Shown here piece by piece: positions 15,281-24,842 of a stretch of 64,000 nucleotides of DNA. The position numbers and the translations under genes are program-made. This DNA is from RGIG5579 sp045541915 (GTDB lineage Bacteria; Bacillota; Clostridia; Oscillospirales; SIG627): the NCBI GenBank assembly GCA_045541915.1, contig JAZQJZ010000019.1, positions 1 to 64,000 of the forward strand. The letters run 5' to 3'. How positions within the stretch are numbered: position 1 is the stretch's first letter; the number at the start of each line of letters is the position of its first letter. A model generated the notes under the pieces. The model was not told the DNA's origin. It worked only from the letters and a program-made list of their open reading frames with translations, and ran no database searches.

Positions 15281-18200
15281 ATGGAACATATTGATTTTGA
15301 TAAAATTAGAATCGGCCTGGCTTCTCCCGATGCCATCAGAAAGTGGTCCTATGGCGAAGTGAAAAAGCCCGAGACCATCAACTACAGAACCTTAAAGCCC
15401 GAACGGGACGGTATGTTCTGCGAACGCATTTTCGGACCCACCAAGGACTGGGAATGCCATTGCGGTAAATATAAAAAGGTAAGATATGTAGGAAAAGTGT
15501 GCGAAAAGTGCGGTGTGGAAATCACCACCAGCAAGGTTCGCCGCGAAAGAATGGGCCACATTGAATTGGCCGCTCCTGTTTCCCACATCTGGTATTTCCG
15601 CGCCATCCCCTCCAAAATGGGTATTTTGCTTGACATCTCTCCCCGTCTTCTGGAGAAGGTGCTGTATTTTGCTCAGTACATCGTAACCGATCCCGGCTCC
15701 ACTCCTCTTGCCAAACAGCAGCTCTTGACCGAGCAGGAATATCGCGCTGCAAGAGAAAAGTACGAAGATGACTTCGAAGCCGGAATGGGTGCTGAAGCTG
15801 TGAAAAAACTGCTTCAGGAGTTGGATCTGGAAAAGCTTTCCGTAGAACTTCGTGATGAAATGGAATCCTCCAACGGTCAGAAAAAGCTTCGCCTTGCAAA
15901 GCGTCTTGAGATCGTGGAAGATTTCCGTCTCTCCGGCAACAAGCCCGAGTGGATGATCATGGATGTGTTGCCCGTGCTTCCTCCGGAAATCCGTCCCTTG
16001 GTACAGCTGGACGGCGGCAGATTTGCCACCTCCGATATCAACGACCTATATCGCCGCGTGATCAACCGTAACAACCGTTTGAAGAGACTGATCGAGCTTC
16101 ACGCTCCTGAAATCATCATTCGCAACGAAAAGAGAATGCTTCAGGAAGCGGTGGACGCTCTCATCGACAACGGCCGTCGCGGAAGACCGGTTACCGGTCC
16201 CAGCAACCGTCCCTTGAAGTCCTTGTCAGAAATGCTCCGCGGTAAGCAGGGCCGTTTCCGTCAGAACCTTCTGGGTAAGCGTGTTGACTATTCCGGCCGT
16301 TCCGTTATCGTAGTCGGACCTGAACTGAAGCTGTATCAGTGCGGTCTTCCCAAGGAAATGGCCATCGAGCTCTTCAAGCCTTTTGTTATGAAGAGATTGG
16401 TGGAGACCGGCAAGGCAACCAACATCAAGGATGCCAAGAAGAAGGTTGAGCGTATGAGCCATGAGGTTTGGGACGCGCTGGAATATGTGATCAAGGAACA
16501 TCCCGTTCTTTTGAACCGTGCTCCTACCCTCCACCGTCTTTCCATTCAGGCATTCGAGCCTGTCCTGGTGGAAGGCAGAGCCATCAAACTCCATCCTCTG
16601 GTATGTACTGCATTCAACGCCGACTTTGACGGCGACCAGATGCCGGTTCACGTGCCCCTGTCTCCTGAAGCTCAGGCAGAAGCAAGATTTTTGATGCTTT
16701 CTGCAAACAACCTTTTGAAGCCGGTTTCCGGTAAGGCTGTTACCGTCCCGACCCAGGATATGGTGCTGGGTTCCTACTGGTTGACCTATGTGCGTGAATT
16801 TGAGGATGAAAATCCCACCTTCCGTCCCGATGAAGTAGGCGAAGGCAAAATCTTCCGTGACTTTGACGAAGCTGTGATGGCGTACGAGAACAAGGATCTG
16901 GGCATTCACGCTCACATCAAGGTTCGCCAGACCCGCATTGTGGACGGAAAAGAGGTTTCCAGCCTGGTGGATACCACCTATGGCCGTATGGTCTTTAACA
17001 GTGTCATCCCCCAGAAGCTGCACTTTGTGGATCGCAGTGATCCTGCCAACCTTTTCAAGCCCGAAATTGATTTCGTGGTAACGGTAAAGGAGCTTGGTAA
17101 GATTATCGACCGTGCCATTAAGTATTGCGGATCCACCGAAACCGTGGAAATGCTGGATAAGATCAAAGCCCTGGGTTATAAATATTCCACCAAGGCTGCT
17201 CTTACCGTTTCCGTGTCCGATATGACCGTTCCTCCCGAAAAGGAAGATATCATCGCCGCCGCCGACAAGAAGGTGGACGAGGTGACCAAGCACTTCCGCC
17301 GCGGTTTGCTGACCGACGAGGAACGCTATCGCAGAGTCATTTCCATTTGGGAAGAATGTACCAAGGATGTAACCACTGCTCTGCAGAAGAACCTGCGCAA
17401 GGACAACCCCATCAATATGATGGCAGTTTCCGGTGCCCGTGGTTCTATGAAGCAGATGAGACAGCTGGCCGGTATGCGTGGTCTGATGGCAACGGCAACC
17501 GGTCGTACCGTGGAACTGCCGATCAAGGCAAACTTCCGCGAGGGTTTGAACGTTCTGGAATACTTCATTGCAGCCCGTGGTTCCAGAAAGGGCCTTGCCG
17601 ACATGGCTCTTCGTACCGCCGACTCCGGTTATCTGACCCGTCGTCTGGTAGATGTAGCACAGGACGTGATCATCCGCGCCGAGGATTGCGGCGCCACCGA
17701 AGGCATTTGGGTGGAGGATATCACCGAAGGCAAGGAAATGATCGAAAAGCTTGCCGACCGTATTCTGGGAAGATATGCCGCAGCCGATGTGGTTCATCCC
17801 GAAACCGGTGAGATCCTGGTTCAGAACGGCCAGATGATCAACGAATCTATGGTAGATACCATCACCGAAGCCGGCATCACCAGAGTGTATGTGAGAAGCG
17901 TTCTCAACTGTAAGTGCCATCACGGTGTGTGCGCACATTGCTACGGTGCCGACCTTGCCAACGGCAAAAAGGTCAACATCGGCGAAGCAGTGGGTATCAT
18001 TGCAGCACAGTCCATCGGTGAACCTGGTACTCAGTTGACCATGAGAACCTTCCATACCGGTGGTATCGCCGGCGGCGATATTACCCAGGGTCTGCCTCGT
18101 GTGGAAGAGCTCTTCGAAGCACGCAGCCCCAAGAAGCCTGCCATTCTTGCAGACTTTGACGGTATTGTTAAGATCGACGATTCCAAGAAGAACCGCCACG

Positions 18201-18847
18201 TGATCGTCACCAGTGCGGATCAGGAGACTGAAAAGAGCTATTTGATTCCCTTTGGCTTGAGAATCATTGTGGAGGACGGCCAGGCTGTGGTTCGCGGTCA
18301 GGCATTGACCGAAGGCTTGAGAAAGCCCACCGATATCATCCGCATCGACGGCACCAGTGCTGCCTATGAATACATCGTCAAGGAGATTCAGAAGGTTTAC
18401 CGTCTCCAGGCGGTGGAAATCAATGACAAGCACGTGGAAGTCATTGCCCGTCAGATGACCCGAAAGGTTCGCATTGAGAATCCCGGTTCTACCAAGCTCC
18501 TTCCCGGCGCAATGGTAGAAGTAACGGATTTTGAAACGGCAAATGAAGAGGTCCGCGCCAGAATAGCCCAGGGCGAGGCTTTGATGGAAGCCACCGCTTC
18601 TCCTCTCCTTTTGGGTATCACCAAGGCATCTCTTTCCACCGAATCCTTCCTGTCTGCCGCATCCTTCCAGGAAACCACCAAGGTTCTCACGGAAGCTGCC
18701 ATCAAGGGTAAGGTCGATCCTCTCATGGGTCTGAAGGAAAACGTCATCATCGGTAAGCTGATTCCTGCCGGTACCGGTATGGAAAAATACCGTGGCGTTC
18801 AGATTCGCGATACCGAAAGCGAAGCAGAAGAAAGCATTTTCGGTTGA
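15281..18847 (+). CDS. rpoC: RNA polymerase beta' subunit RpoC
   Basis: This is the catalytic largest subunit of RNA polymerase, 1188 residues. The N-terminal zinc site (CHCGKY...CEKC) is at about 59-80, the active-site NADFDGDQM with its three metal-binding Asp at about 447-455, and the second zinc cluster (CKCHHGVCAHCYG) near 877. After the Met the usual Ala is Pro (DGDQMP). The start at 15281 follows AAGGAGGAGAAGAGAATA; the open frame extends to 15257 inside rpoB but lacks a ribosome site. It is 20 bases after rpoB and co-transcribed with it. Confidence 0.98.
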   Translation: MEHIDFDKIRIGLASPDAIRKWSYGEVKKPETINYRTLKPERDGMFCERIFGPTKDWECHCGKYKKVRYVGKVCEKCGVEITTSKVRRERMGHIELAAPVSHIWYFRAIPSKMGILLDISPRLLEKVLYFAQYIVTDPGSTPLAKQQLLTEQEYRAAREKYEDDFEAGMGAEAVKKLLQELDLEKLSVELRDEMESSNGQKKLRLAKRLEIVEDFRLSGNKPEWMIMDVLPVLPPEIRPLVQLDGGRFATSDINDLYRRVINRNNRLKRLIELHAPEIIIRNEKRMLQEAVDALIDNGRRGRPVTGPSNRPLKSLSEMLRGKQGRFRQNLLGKRVDYSGRSVIVVGPELKLYQCGLPKEMAIELFKPFVMKRLVETGKATNIKDAKKKVERMSHEVWDALEYVIKEHPVLLNRAPTLHRLSIQAFEPVLVEGRAIKLHPLVCTAFNADFDGDQMPVHVPLSPEAQAEARFLMLSANNLLKPVSGKAVTVPTQDMVLGSYWLTYVREFEDENPTFRPDEVGEGKIFRDFDEAVMAYENKDLGIHAHIKVRQTRIVDGKEVSSLVDTTYGRMVFNSVIPQKLHFVDRSDPANLFKPEIDFVVTVKELGKIIDRAIKYCGSTETVEMLDKIKALGYKYSTKAALTVSVSDMTVPPEKEDIIAAADKKVDEVTKHFRRGLLTDEERYRRVISIWEECTKDVTTALQKNLRKDNPINMMAVSGARGSMKQMRQLAGMRGLMATATGRTVELPIKANFREGLNVLEYFIAARGSRKGLADMALRTADSGYLTRRLVDVAQDVIIRAEDCGATEGIWVEDITEGKEMIEKLADRILGRYAAADVVHPETGEILVQNGQMINESMVDTITEAGITRVYVRSVLNCKCHHGVCAHCYGADLANGKKVNIGEAVGIIAAQSIGEPGTQLTMRTFHTGGIAGGDITQGLPRVEELFEARSPKKPAILADFDGIVKIDDSKKNRHVIVTSADQETEKSYLIPFGLRIIVEDGQAVVRGQALTEGLRKPTDIIRIDGTSAAYEYIVKEIQKVYRLQAVEINDKHVEVIARQMTRKVRIENPGSTKLLPGAMVEVTDFETANEEVRARIAQGEALMEATASPLLLGITKASLSTESFLSAASFQETTKVLTEAAIKGKVDPLMGLKENVIIGKLIPAGTGMEKYRGVQIRDTESEAEESIFG

Positions 18848-18895
18848 TCCACCGTAAAAACCATACAATTTTAACAAAGGTTTTTCATGGGATTT

Positions 18896-18923
18896 GTGCA
18901 AAATGCAGAAATGCATTTTGCAC
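18896..18923 (+). other. Perfect 12-bp hairpin with GAAA loop between rpoC and rpsL
   Basis: GTGCAAAATGCA (18896-18907), tetraloop GAAA, TGCATTTTGCAC (18912-18923). No T-run follows directly, so it is not a standard terminator. It may be a processing or stability element at the rpoC 3' end. Confidence 0.7.
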
Positions 18924-18936
18924 TTCCCGGTGAGTG

Positions 18937-18965
18937 TTGCATTTTTTTTGAAAATGTGATACGAT
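18937..18965 (+). promoter_or_regulatory. Promoter of rpsL-rpsG-fusA-tuf operon
   Basis: TTGCAT (18937-18942), 17 bases including eight T, TACGAT (18960-18965). Confidence 0.65.
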
Positions 18966-18994
18966 GAAACGAATATTGAAGAAGGAGGTGCACT

Positions 18995-19414
18995 ATGCCA
19001 ACATTCAACCAATTGGTAAGATTTGGTCGTGAAAAGGTAACCTACAAGTCCAAGTCCCCCGCTCTGCAGCTGAGCATGAACTCTCTGAAAAAAGAGACTG
19101 TTGATATCTCTTGCCCCCAGAAGCGTGGCGTTTGTACGAAGGTTTCCACCAAGACTCCGAAGAAGCCGAACTCGGCTCTCCGTAAAATTGCAAGAGTCAG
19201 ACTGACCAACGGTAACGAAGTGACTGCTTATATCCCCGGTATCGGTCATAACCTGCAGGAACACTCTGTTGTTATGATCCGCGGCGGAAGAGTCAAGGAC
19301 CTTCCCGGTGTTCGTTACCACATCATCCGTGGTACTCTGGATACCCAGGGTGTGAACGGAAGAAACCAGGGTCGTTCCAAGTATGGAGCGAAGAGAGCCA
19401 AAGCTTCCAAGTAA
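18995..19414 (+). CDS. rpsL: 30S ribosomal protein S12
   Basis: S12 sits at the decoding centre of the 30S subunit. The 139 residues carry the conserved TPKKPNSALRK loop and GRVKDLPGVRYH; the lysines altered in streptomycin-resistant mutants are unchanged. GAAGGAGGTGCACT precedes the ATG. It opens a str-type operon with its own promoter downstream of rpoC. Confidence 0.98.
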   Translation: MPTFNQLVRFGREKVTYKSKSPALQLSMNSLKKETVDISCPQKRGVCTKVSTKTPKKPNSALRKIARVRLTNGNEVTAYIPGIGHNLQEHSVVMIRGGRVKDLPGVRYHIIRGTLDTQGVNGRNQGRSKYGAKRAKASK

Positions 19415-19545
19415 GCGGCTTTCAGGTTGTGCTTAGCATTTTGCATCATGATATAAAGTCTGATCAAAAGCCAAGCACTCACCGGCAGGAAAACCTGTCG
19501 GAGTACCGAAGATATCATGAAAAAATATGAAGGAGGGAAGTTCTA
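19415..19545 (+). other. S12-S7 intergenic region with hairpin
   Basis: This 131-base gap, large for this operon, contains CCGGCAGG (19482-19489), loop AAAA, CCTGTCGG (19494-19501), an 8-bp stem with one G-U pair. In E. coli S7 binds the corresponding gap as a translational repressor; whether this hairpin has that role is only an inference. Confidence 0.4.
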
Positions 19546-20016
19546 GTGCCACGCAGAGGTCAGATTTCCAAAAGAGATGTTCTGCCGGATCCGATCTACG
19601 GTTCCAAGCTTGTGACCAAACTGGTTAACAACATTATGCAGGACGGTAAAAAGGGTGTTGCACAGAAAATCGTTTACGATGCATTTGAAATCGTAAAGGA
19701 GAAGACCGGCAACGATCCCCTTGAAACATTCCAGAAGGCCCTTGAGAACATTATGCCTGCACTCGAAATCAAAGCGAGAAGAGTAGGCGGTGCCACCTAT
19801 CAGGTACCGATCGATGTTCGGCCCGACAGAAAACAGACCTTAGGTCTTCGCTGGCTCATCAATTATTCCAGAGCTCGCAGCGAAAAGAACATGTGTGAGA
19901 GACTTGCAAACGAAATTATCGATGCTACCAACAATCTTGGCGGCGCCGTTAAGAAGAGAGAAGACACTCACAAAATGGCAGAAGCAAACAAGGCTTTTGC
20001 TCACTACAGATATTAA
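19546..20016 (+). CDS. rpsG: 30S ribosomal protein S7
   Basis: S7 is a primary assembly protein that nucleates the 30S head and contacts the E site. The 156 residues are the family's normal length and include the conserved GGATYQVPIDVRPDRK hairpin near 80. The start is GTG, 6 bases after GGAGGGAAG. A 69-base gap with a GC-rich inverted repeat (CCCG...CGGG, about 20025-20054) separates it from fusA. Confidence 0.98.
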   Translation: MPRRGQISKRDVLPDPIYGSKLVTKLVNNIMQDGKKGVAQKIVYDAFEIVKEKTGNDPLETFQKALENIMPALEIKARRVGGATYQVPIDVRPDRKQTLGLRWLINYSRARSEKNMCERLANEIIDATNNLGGAVKKREDTHKMAEANKAFAHYRY

Positions 20017-20085
20017 TCCGGTTTCCCGTGCGGCATAAACTGCCGCGTTGCGGGAACAATCTATGAAAAGGAAACGGAGCTTACA

Positions 20086-22161
20086 ATGCCGAGAGAGTAT
20101 CCACTTGAAAGAACCAGAAACATCGGTATCATGGCTCACATCGACGCCGGTAAGACCACCACCACTGAGCGTATCCTGTACTACACTGGTAAGACGCACA
20201 AGCTTGGTGAGACTCACGACGGCGCAGCGACCATGGACTGGATGGAGCAAGAGCAGGAAAGAGGTATTACCATTACCTCTGCCGCTACCACTTGCTTCTG
20301 GAAAAACAACAGAATCAACATCATCGACACCCCCGGCCACGTTGACTTCACCGTTGAGGTGGAGCGTTCCCTGATGGTGCTTGACGGTGCAGTTGCCGTC
20401 TTCTGTGCCAAAGGCGGTGTCGAGCCCCAGTCTGAAACCGTATGGCGTCAGGCTACCAAGTACAATGTACCCAGACTTGCTTATGTCAACAAGATGGACA
20501 TCGGCGGAGCCAACTTCTATCGCGTTGTCTCCCAGATCCACGAAAGACTGAAAGCAAACGCAGTGCCGATTCAGCTTCCCATCGGAGCTGAGGATGAATT
20601 CCGCGGACTGATCGACCTGATCAAGATGCGCGCCTTCATCTATACCAACAATGACGGTACTGATATCCAGGAAGAGGATATCCCTGCAGATATGAAGGAC
20701 AAGGCAGAGGAATACAGAACTCAGCTTCTGGAAGCCATTGCCGAGAGCGACGACGCTCTGTTCGAGAAGTATCTGGAAGGAGAAGAGCTCACCGAGGAAG
20801 AGATCCACAAGGCCATCCGTACAACCACCATTGCCGGTAATATGATCCCCGTTCTTTGCGGTACTTCCTACCGTAACAAGGGTGTTCAGAAGCTTTTGGA
20901 TGCCATCGTTGAGTATATGCCCTCTCCTCTTGACATTCCTCCCATCGTGGGCCGTAACCCTGACACCGATCAGGAAGAAGACCGTCCCTCCAGCGAGGAA
21001 GAGCCCTTTGCAGCATTGGCATTCAAGATCGCAACCGACCCCTTTGTTGGTAGACTTTGTTTTGTCCGTGTTTATTCCGGATCTGTTGAAACCGGTTCTA
21101 CCGTTTACAACTCCGTGAAGGGCAAGAGAGAAAGACTTGGCCGTATCGTTTTGATGCACGCCAACCACAGAGAAGATGCCGATAAGATCTACGCCGGTGA
21201 TATCGCCGCCGTAATCGGTGTGAAATACACCACTACTGGTGACACCCTCTGTGATGAAAAGAACCCCATCATCCTCCAGTCTATGGACTTCCCGGATCCC
21301 GTTATCCGTGTTGCCATTGAGCCCAAGACCAAGGCAGGTCAGGAAAAGATGGGTATCGCCCTGCAGAAGCTTGCTGAAGAAGACCCCACCTTCAAGGTAT
21401 CCACCGACGAAGAGACCGGTCAGACCATCATTGCAGGAATGGGCGAATTGCACCTTGAAATCATCGTTGACAGACTTCTCCGTGAATTCCGCGTGGAAGC
21501 AAACGTTGGTAAGCCTCAGGTTGCATACCGCGAAACCATCCGTAAGGAAGCTACCGTTGATGTGAAGTACGCCCGTCAGTCCGGCGGTAAGGGTCAGTAT
21601 GCTCATGTTAAGATGACCATCGAGCCCAACGAACCCGGCAAGGGATATGAATTCATCAATAAGGTAGTGGGCGGTGCCATTCCCAAGGAATACCTCCCCG
21701 CAGTGGATGCAGGTATCCGTGGTGCAATGGAAAGCGGTGTTGTTGCCGGTTACACGGTTGTTGACACCAAGGTTACCGTATTTGACGGTTCCTACCATGA
21801 AGTTGACTCCTCTGAAATGGCATTTAAGATCTGCGGATCTATGGCCTTCAAGGAAGCAATGAGAAAAGCTGATCCTACCATTACCGAGCCGATCATGAAA
21901 GTGGTCATCGTAACTCCCGACGAATACATGGGCGATGTTATCGGTAACATCAACCAGCGCCGCGGTAACGTGCTTGGTATGGAAGCAGTGGGCGGTGGAC
22001 AGCAGATCAACTGCGAAGTGCCTTTGGGCGAAATGTTCGGTTATGCAACTGACCTTCGTTCCAAGACCCAGGGCCGCGGTGTTTACACCATGGAGCCCGA
22101 TCACTATGCAGAGGTTCCGGTATCCATCCAGCAGCAGATCATCAAGAAGTCTGCAAACTAA
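20086..22161 (+). CDS. fusA: Elongation factor G
   Basis: EF-G is the GTPase that drives translocation on the ribosome. The 691 residues contain the G motifs AHIDAGKTTTTER (P-loop), DTPGH, and NKMD, followed by domains II to V; a domain IV loop with SGGKGQYAH is clear. Length matches the family. It starts 69 bases after rpsG, with GGAG upstream. Confidence 0.98.
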   Translation: MPREYPLERTRNIGIMAHIDAGKTTTTERILYYTGKTHKLGETHDGAATMDWMEQEQERGITITSAATTCFWKNNRINIIDTPGHVDFTVEVERSLMVLDGAVAVFCAKGGVEPQSETVWRQATKYNVPRLAYVNKMDIGGANFYRVVSQIHERLKANAVPIQLPIGAEDEFRGLIDLIKMRAFIYTNNDGTDIQEEDIPADMKDKAEEYRTQLLEAIAESDDALFEKYLEGEELTEEEIHKAIRTTTIAGNMIPVLCGTSYRNKGVQKLLDAIVEYMPSPLDIPPIVGRNPDTDQEEDRPSSEEEPFAALAFKIATDPFVGRLCFVRVYSGSVETGSTVYNSVKGKRERLGRIVLMHANHREDADKIYAGDIAAVIGVKYTTTGDTLCDEKNPIILQSMDFPDPVIRVAIEPKTKAGQEKMGIALQKLAEEDPTFKVSTDEETGQTIIAGMGELHLEIIVDRLLREFRVEANVGKPQVAYRETIRKEATVDVKYARQSGGKGQYAHVKMTIEPNEPGKGYEFINKVVGGAIPKEYLPAVDAGIRGAMESGVVAGYTVVDTKVTVFDGSYHEVDSSEMAFKICGSMAFKEAMRKADPTITEPIMKVVIVTPDEYMGDVIGNINQRRGNVLGMEAVGGGQQINCEVPLGEMFGYATDLRSKTQGRGVYTMEPDHYAEVPVSIQQQIIKKSAN

Positions 22162-22208
22162 TATGAATTAAAAAAATTGTAAAAAACACATTTTAGGAGG
22201 AAATAACA

Positions 22209-23411
22209 ATGGCAAAGGCAAAATTCGAAAGAACAAAACCCCATGTAAACATTGGTACCATCGGTCACGTTGACCACGGTAAGACCACTCTTACCGCTGC
22301 TATCACCAAGACCCTTTCTCTGGGCAACGGCAACATCGAATTCCTGGCATATGACCAGATCGACAACGCTCCCGAAGAAAGACAGAGAGGTATCACCATC
22401 AACACCAGACACGTTGAGTACGAGACTGCAAACCGTCACTACGCTCACGTGGACTGCCCCGGCCACGCCGACTACGTTAAGAACATGATTACCGGTGCTG
22501 CTCAGATGGACGGCGCAATCCTGGTAGTTGCTTCTACCGACGGTCCTCTTCAGCAGACCCACGAGCACATTCTTCTGGCTCGTCAGGTAGGTGTTCCTGC
22601 AATCGTTGTCTTCATGAACAAGACCGATATGGTTGACGATGAAGAACTTCTGGAACTGGTTGAAATGGAAATCCGTGAGCTTCTTTCCAAGCACGACTTC
22701 CCCGGCGATGACATCCCCGTTATCAAGGGTTCTGCAAGAGACGCTCTGGAATCCACCAATACCGATATTAACGCTCCTGAGTACAAGAGCATTCTTGAAC
22801 TGATGGATGCAGTTGACTCCTACATCCCCACTCCCGACCGTAAGGCTGACCAGCCCTTCCTGATGCCTGTAGAAGACGTCTTCTCCATCACCGGACGTGG
22901 TACTGTTGCTACCGGCCGTGTTGAGAGAGGCCAGTTGAAGATGGGCGACGAAATCGAAATCGTCGGTCTGAAGGAAACCAAGAAGAGCGTTGTTACCGGT
23001 ATTGAAATGTTCCGTAAGCTGCTCGACTACGCTGAAGCAGGCGACAACGTAGGTGTTCTGCTCCGTGGCATTGACAAGAAGGAAATCGAAAGAGGTCAGG
23101 TTCTGGCTAAACCCGGTTCCATCAATCCTCACACCAAGTTCGTTGGTCAGGTTTACGTTCTCACCGAAAAAGAAGGTGGACGTCATACTCCTTTCTTTAA
23201 CAACTACAGACCTCAGTTCTACTTCAGAACTACCGACGTTACCGGTGTTATCAACCTTCCCGCTGACGTTGAAATGTGCGCACCTGGCGACAACGTTGAT
23301 ATGACTGTTGAACTGATTGCTCCTATCGCAATCGAAAAGGGTCTCCGCTTCGCTATCCGTGAAGGCGGCAGAACCGTTGGTTCCGGCGTTGTTACCGAAA
23401 TCATTGGCTAA
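22209..23411 (+). CDS. tuf: Elongation factor Tu
   Basis: EF-Tu carries aminoacyl-tRNA to the A site as a GTP complex. The 400 residues include GHVDHGKTT, DCPGHADY, and NKTD, and the switch I segment RGITIN. One normally near-invariant stretch reads DGPLQQTHEH in place of the usual DGPMPQTREH. AGGAGGAAATAAC precedes the ATG. The gene ends only 11 bases before an FMN riboswitch, with no terminator between. Confidence 0.98.
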   Translation: MAKAKFERTKPHVNIGTIGHVDHGKTTLTAAITKTLSLGNGNIEFLAYDQIDNAPEERQRGITINTRHVEYETANRHYAHVDCPGHADYVKNMITGAAQMDGAILVVASTDGPLQQTHEHILLARQVGVPAIVVFMNKTDMVDDEELLELVEMEIRELLSKHDFPGDDIPVIKGSARDALESTNTDINAPEYKSILELMDAVDSYIPTPDRKADQPFLMPVEDVFSITGRGTVATGRVERGQLKMGDEIEIVGLKETKKSVVTGIEMFRKLLDYAEAGDNVGVLLRGIDKKEIERGQVLAKPGSINPHTKFVGQVYVLTEKEGGRHTPFFNNYRPQFYFRTTDVTGVINLPADVEMCAPGDNVDMTVELIAPIAIEKGLRFAIREGGRTVGSGVVTEIIG

Positions 23412-23422
23412 TTGAATATCGG

Positions 23423-23529
23423 ATCTTCAGGGGTTGGTGTAATTCCACACCGGTGGTAAAGTCCACGAGCCGCAAGGCTGAGCAGGCGTAATTCCTGCAC
23501 CGACGGTAAAGTCCGGATGAGAGAAGATC
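23423..23529 (+). promoter_or_regulatory. FMN riboswitch (RFN element)
   Basis: The basal stem P1 pairs GATCTTC (23423-23429) with GAAGATC (23523-23529). Between them are the RFN hallmarks: CAGGGG start, AATTCCACACCGGTGGTAAAG, a GAGCC...GGCTGAG arm, GTAATTCCTGCACCGACGGT and AAAGTCCGGATGAGAGAAG. It lies directly before ribU and a terminator, so high FMN should switch off riboflavin uptake. Confidence 0.95.
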
Positions 23530-23559
23530 GCATCGCAATTGTATTGCGCAATTTTTCGG

Positions 23560-23596
23560 CACCCCTGCATTGATTTGCAGGGGTGTCTTTCTTTTT
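23560..23596 (+). terminator. Riboswitch expression-platform terminator
   Basis: CACCCCTGCA (23560-23569) pairs with TGCAGGGGTG (23576-23585), followed by a T-rich tract. The ribU ribosome site GGAGG is at 23597-23601, immediately after, so both termination and translation could be affected. Confidence 0.88.
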
Positions 23597-23605
23597 GGAG
23601 GCAGC

Positions 23606-24265
23606 ATGAAAAAAAACACTGTAAAAATGACCGCCGTGACGGCAATGTTCTGTGCCCTTTCTTTTGTGGCGGTCCTTTTGGGGAAGGTGATTCCCAACGT
23701 GGCCGGCTTTTTAAGCTATGATCCCAAGGATGCGGTCATTGCCATCGCAGGATTTGTGTTTGGTCCTATGATCACCCTTTTGGTTTCCGGAATCGTTTCT
23801 CTCGTGGAAATGATCACCATCAGCACCACCGGAATATACGGTATGATTATGAATTTCCTTTCCACTGCCTTTTTTGCTTTTCCGGCTGCTCTGGTTTATC
23901 AAAAAATGAAAACCTATCGCGGTGCCGTGTTCGGACTTGTTTTAGGAGTGGTGTTTATGACCGGAAGTATGGTTCTTTGGAACTATCTGGTGACTCCTTT
24001 TTATATGTTGGTGGAGCGGGAAGTGGTTGCCGGAATGCTCGTTCCGGTGTTTCTTCCCTTTAATGCCATCAAGGGAGGCCTGAACGCTGCGTTGACCTTG
24101 CTTTTGTATAAGCCGCTGGTAACTGCACTCCGAAAAACCAGATTGGTTCCTTCTTCTTCCCGTTCGGAGGATCAAAAACCTTACCGCTGGGTGTTTCCCA
24201 TCATTGGCCTGCTGTTGCTCTCCGCTTTTGTGTTGCTTTTCCTTTTCTTTTCCGGTGTGATCTGA
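23606..24265 (+). CDS. ribU: Riboflavin ECF transporter substrate-binding subunit RibU
   Basis: This 219-residue membrane protein has about six hydrophobic segments and the look of ECF S components (MTAVTAMFCALSFVAV at the start, typical of the family's N-terminal helix). RibU binds riboflavin and works with a shared EcfA-EcfA'-EcfT energy module, which is not in this window. The assignment to riboflavin is supported by the FMN riboswitch just upstream. ATG 23606 follows GGAGGCAGC. A C-terminal basic-serine linker precedes the last helix. Confidence 0.93.
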   Translation: MKKNTVKMTAVTAMFCALSFVAVLLGKVIPNVAGFLSYDPKDAVIAIAGFVFGPMITLLVSGIVSLVEMITISTTGIYGMIMNFLSTAFFAFPAALVYQKMKTYRGAVFGLVLGVVFMTGSMVLWNYLVTPFYMLVEREVVAGMLVPVFLPFNAIKGGLNAALTLLLYKPLVTALRKTRLVPSSSRSEDQKPYRWVFPIIGLLLLSAFVLLFLFFSGVI

Positions 24266-24266
24266 A

Positions 24267-24842
24267 ATGAAAGAGTTTTTTGAAGATCTTAGAAAGAAAA
24301 TGGAGGAAAACCACCGGGTGGTCATTGCCATTGAAGGACGGTGCGGCTCCGGGAAAACGACCCTTGCCCAGGCCTTAGCCCTGGAATTCGACGGAGTTTT
24401 GATCCATACGGATGATTTTGTACTGCCTCATGAGAAAAAGACCGTGGAAAGATTGGCAGAACCGGGTGGGAATCTGGATCGGGAGCGTTTTTTGCAAGAA
24501 GTGATCGGCCCCTTAAAGCAAGGGGGTGCATTTTCCTACCGACCGTATTGTTGCCACGTGGGTGCTTTGACCGATCCGGTGACGGTTCTGGAAAAAAAGC
24601 TTGTGGTGGTGGAGGGAACTTATTCCATGCATCCGGCTTTGGGAGATATTTACCACCTGCGTGTTTTTTTGGACATTACGCCGGAGGAACAAAGGAAACG
24701 TCTTGAAAAAAGAAGTCCGGATAAACTGCAGATGTTTTTGGAACGCTGGATCCCATTGGAGGAAGCATATTTTGATGCCTTTTCCATTCGGGAAAAGTGC
24801 GATCATATCTTGCTATCCAATGGAAAAGAGGAGAATCGTTGA
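24267..24842 (+). CDS. Uridine-kinase-like P-loop phosphotransferase
   Basis: This 191-residue protein has a Walker A motif GRCGSGKTT (about residues 26-34) and a fold resembling uridine kinase or phosphoribulokinase. HTDDF near 50 suits the catalytic Asp, and VVEGTYSMHP near 115 and RLEKRSPDK near 152 are typical of the family. The substrate (nucleoside or small metabolite) is not determined. It starts one base after ribU and is probably translationally coupled. The stop codon lies within the promoter of the next gene. Confidence 0.75.
   Translation: MKEFFEDLRKKMEENHRVVIAIEGRCGSGKTTLAQALALEFDGVLIHTDDFVLPHEKKTVERLAEPGGNLDRERFLQEVIGPLKQGGAFSYRPYCCHVGALTDPVTVLEKKLVVVEGTYSMHPALGDIYHLRVFLDITPEEQRKRLEKRSPDKLQMFLERWIPLEEAYFDAFSIREKCDHILLSNGKEENR

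Noticed and set aside
16226..19321. 1031-residue ORF antisense to rpoC and rpsL
   Set aside because: It is a shadow of two certain genes, spanning their junction, with no domain or ribosome site.
19840..22104. Antisense ORF opposite fusA
   Set aside because: A codon-bias shadow; no recognisable protein motif.
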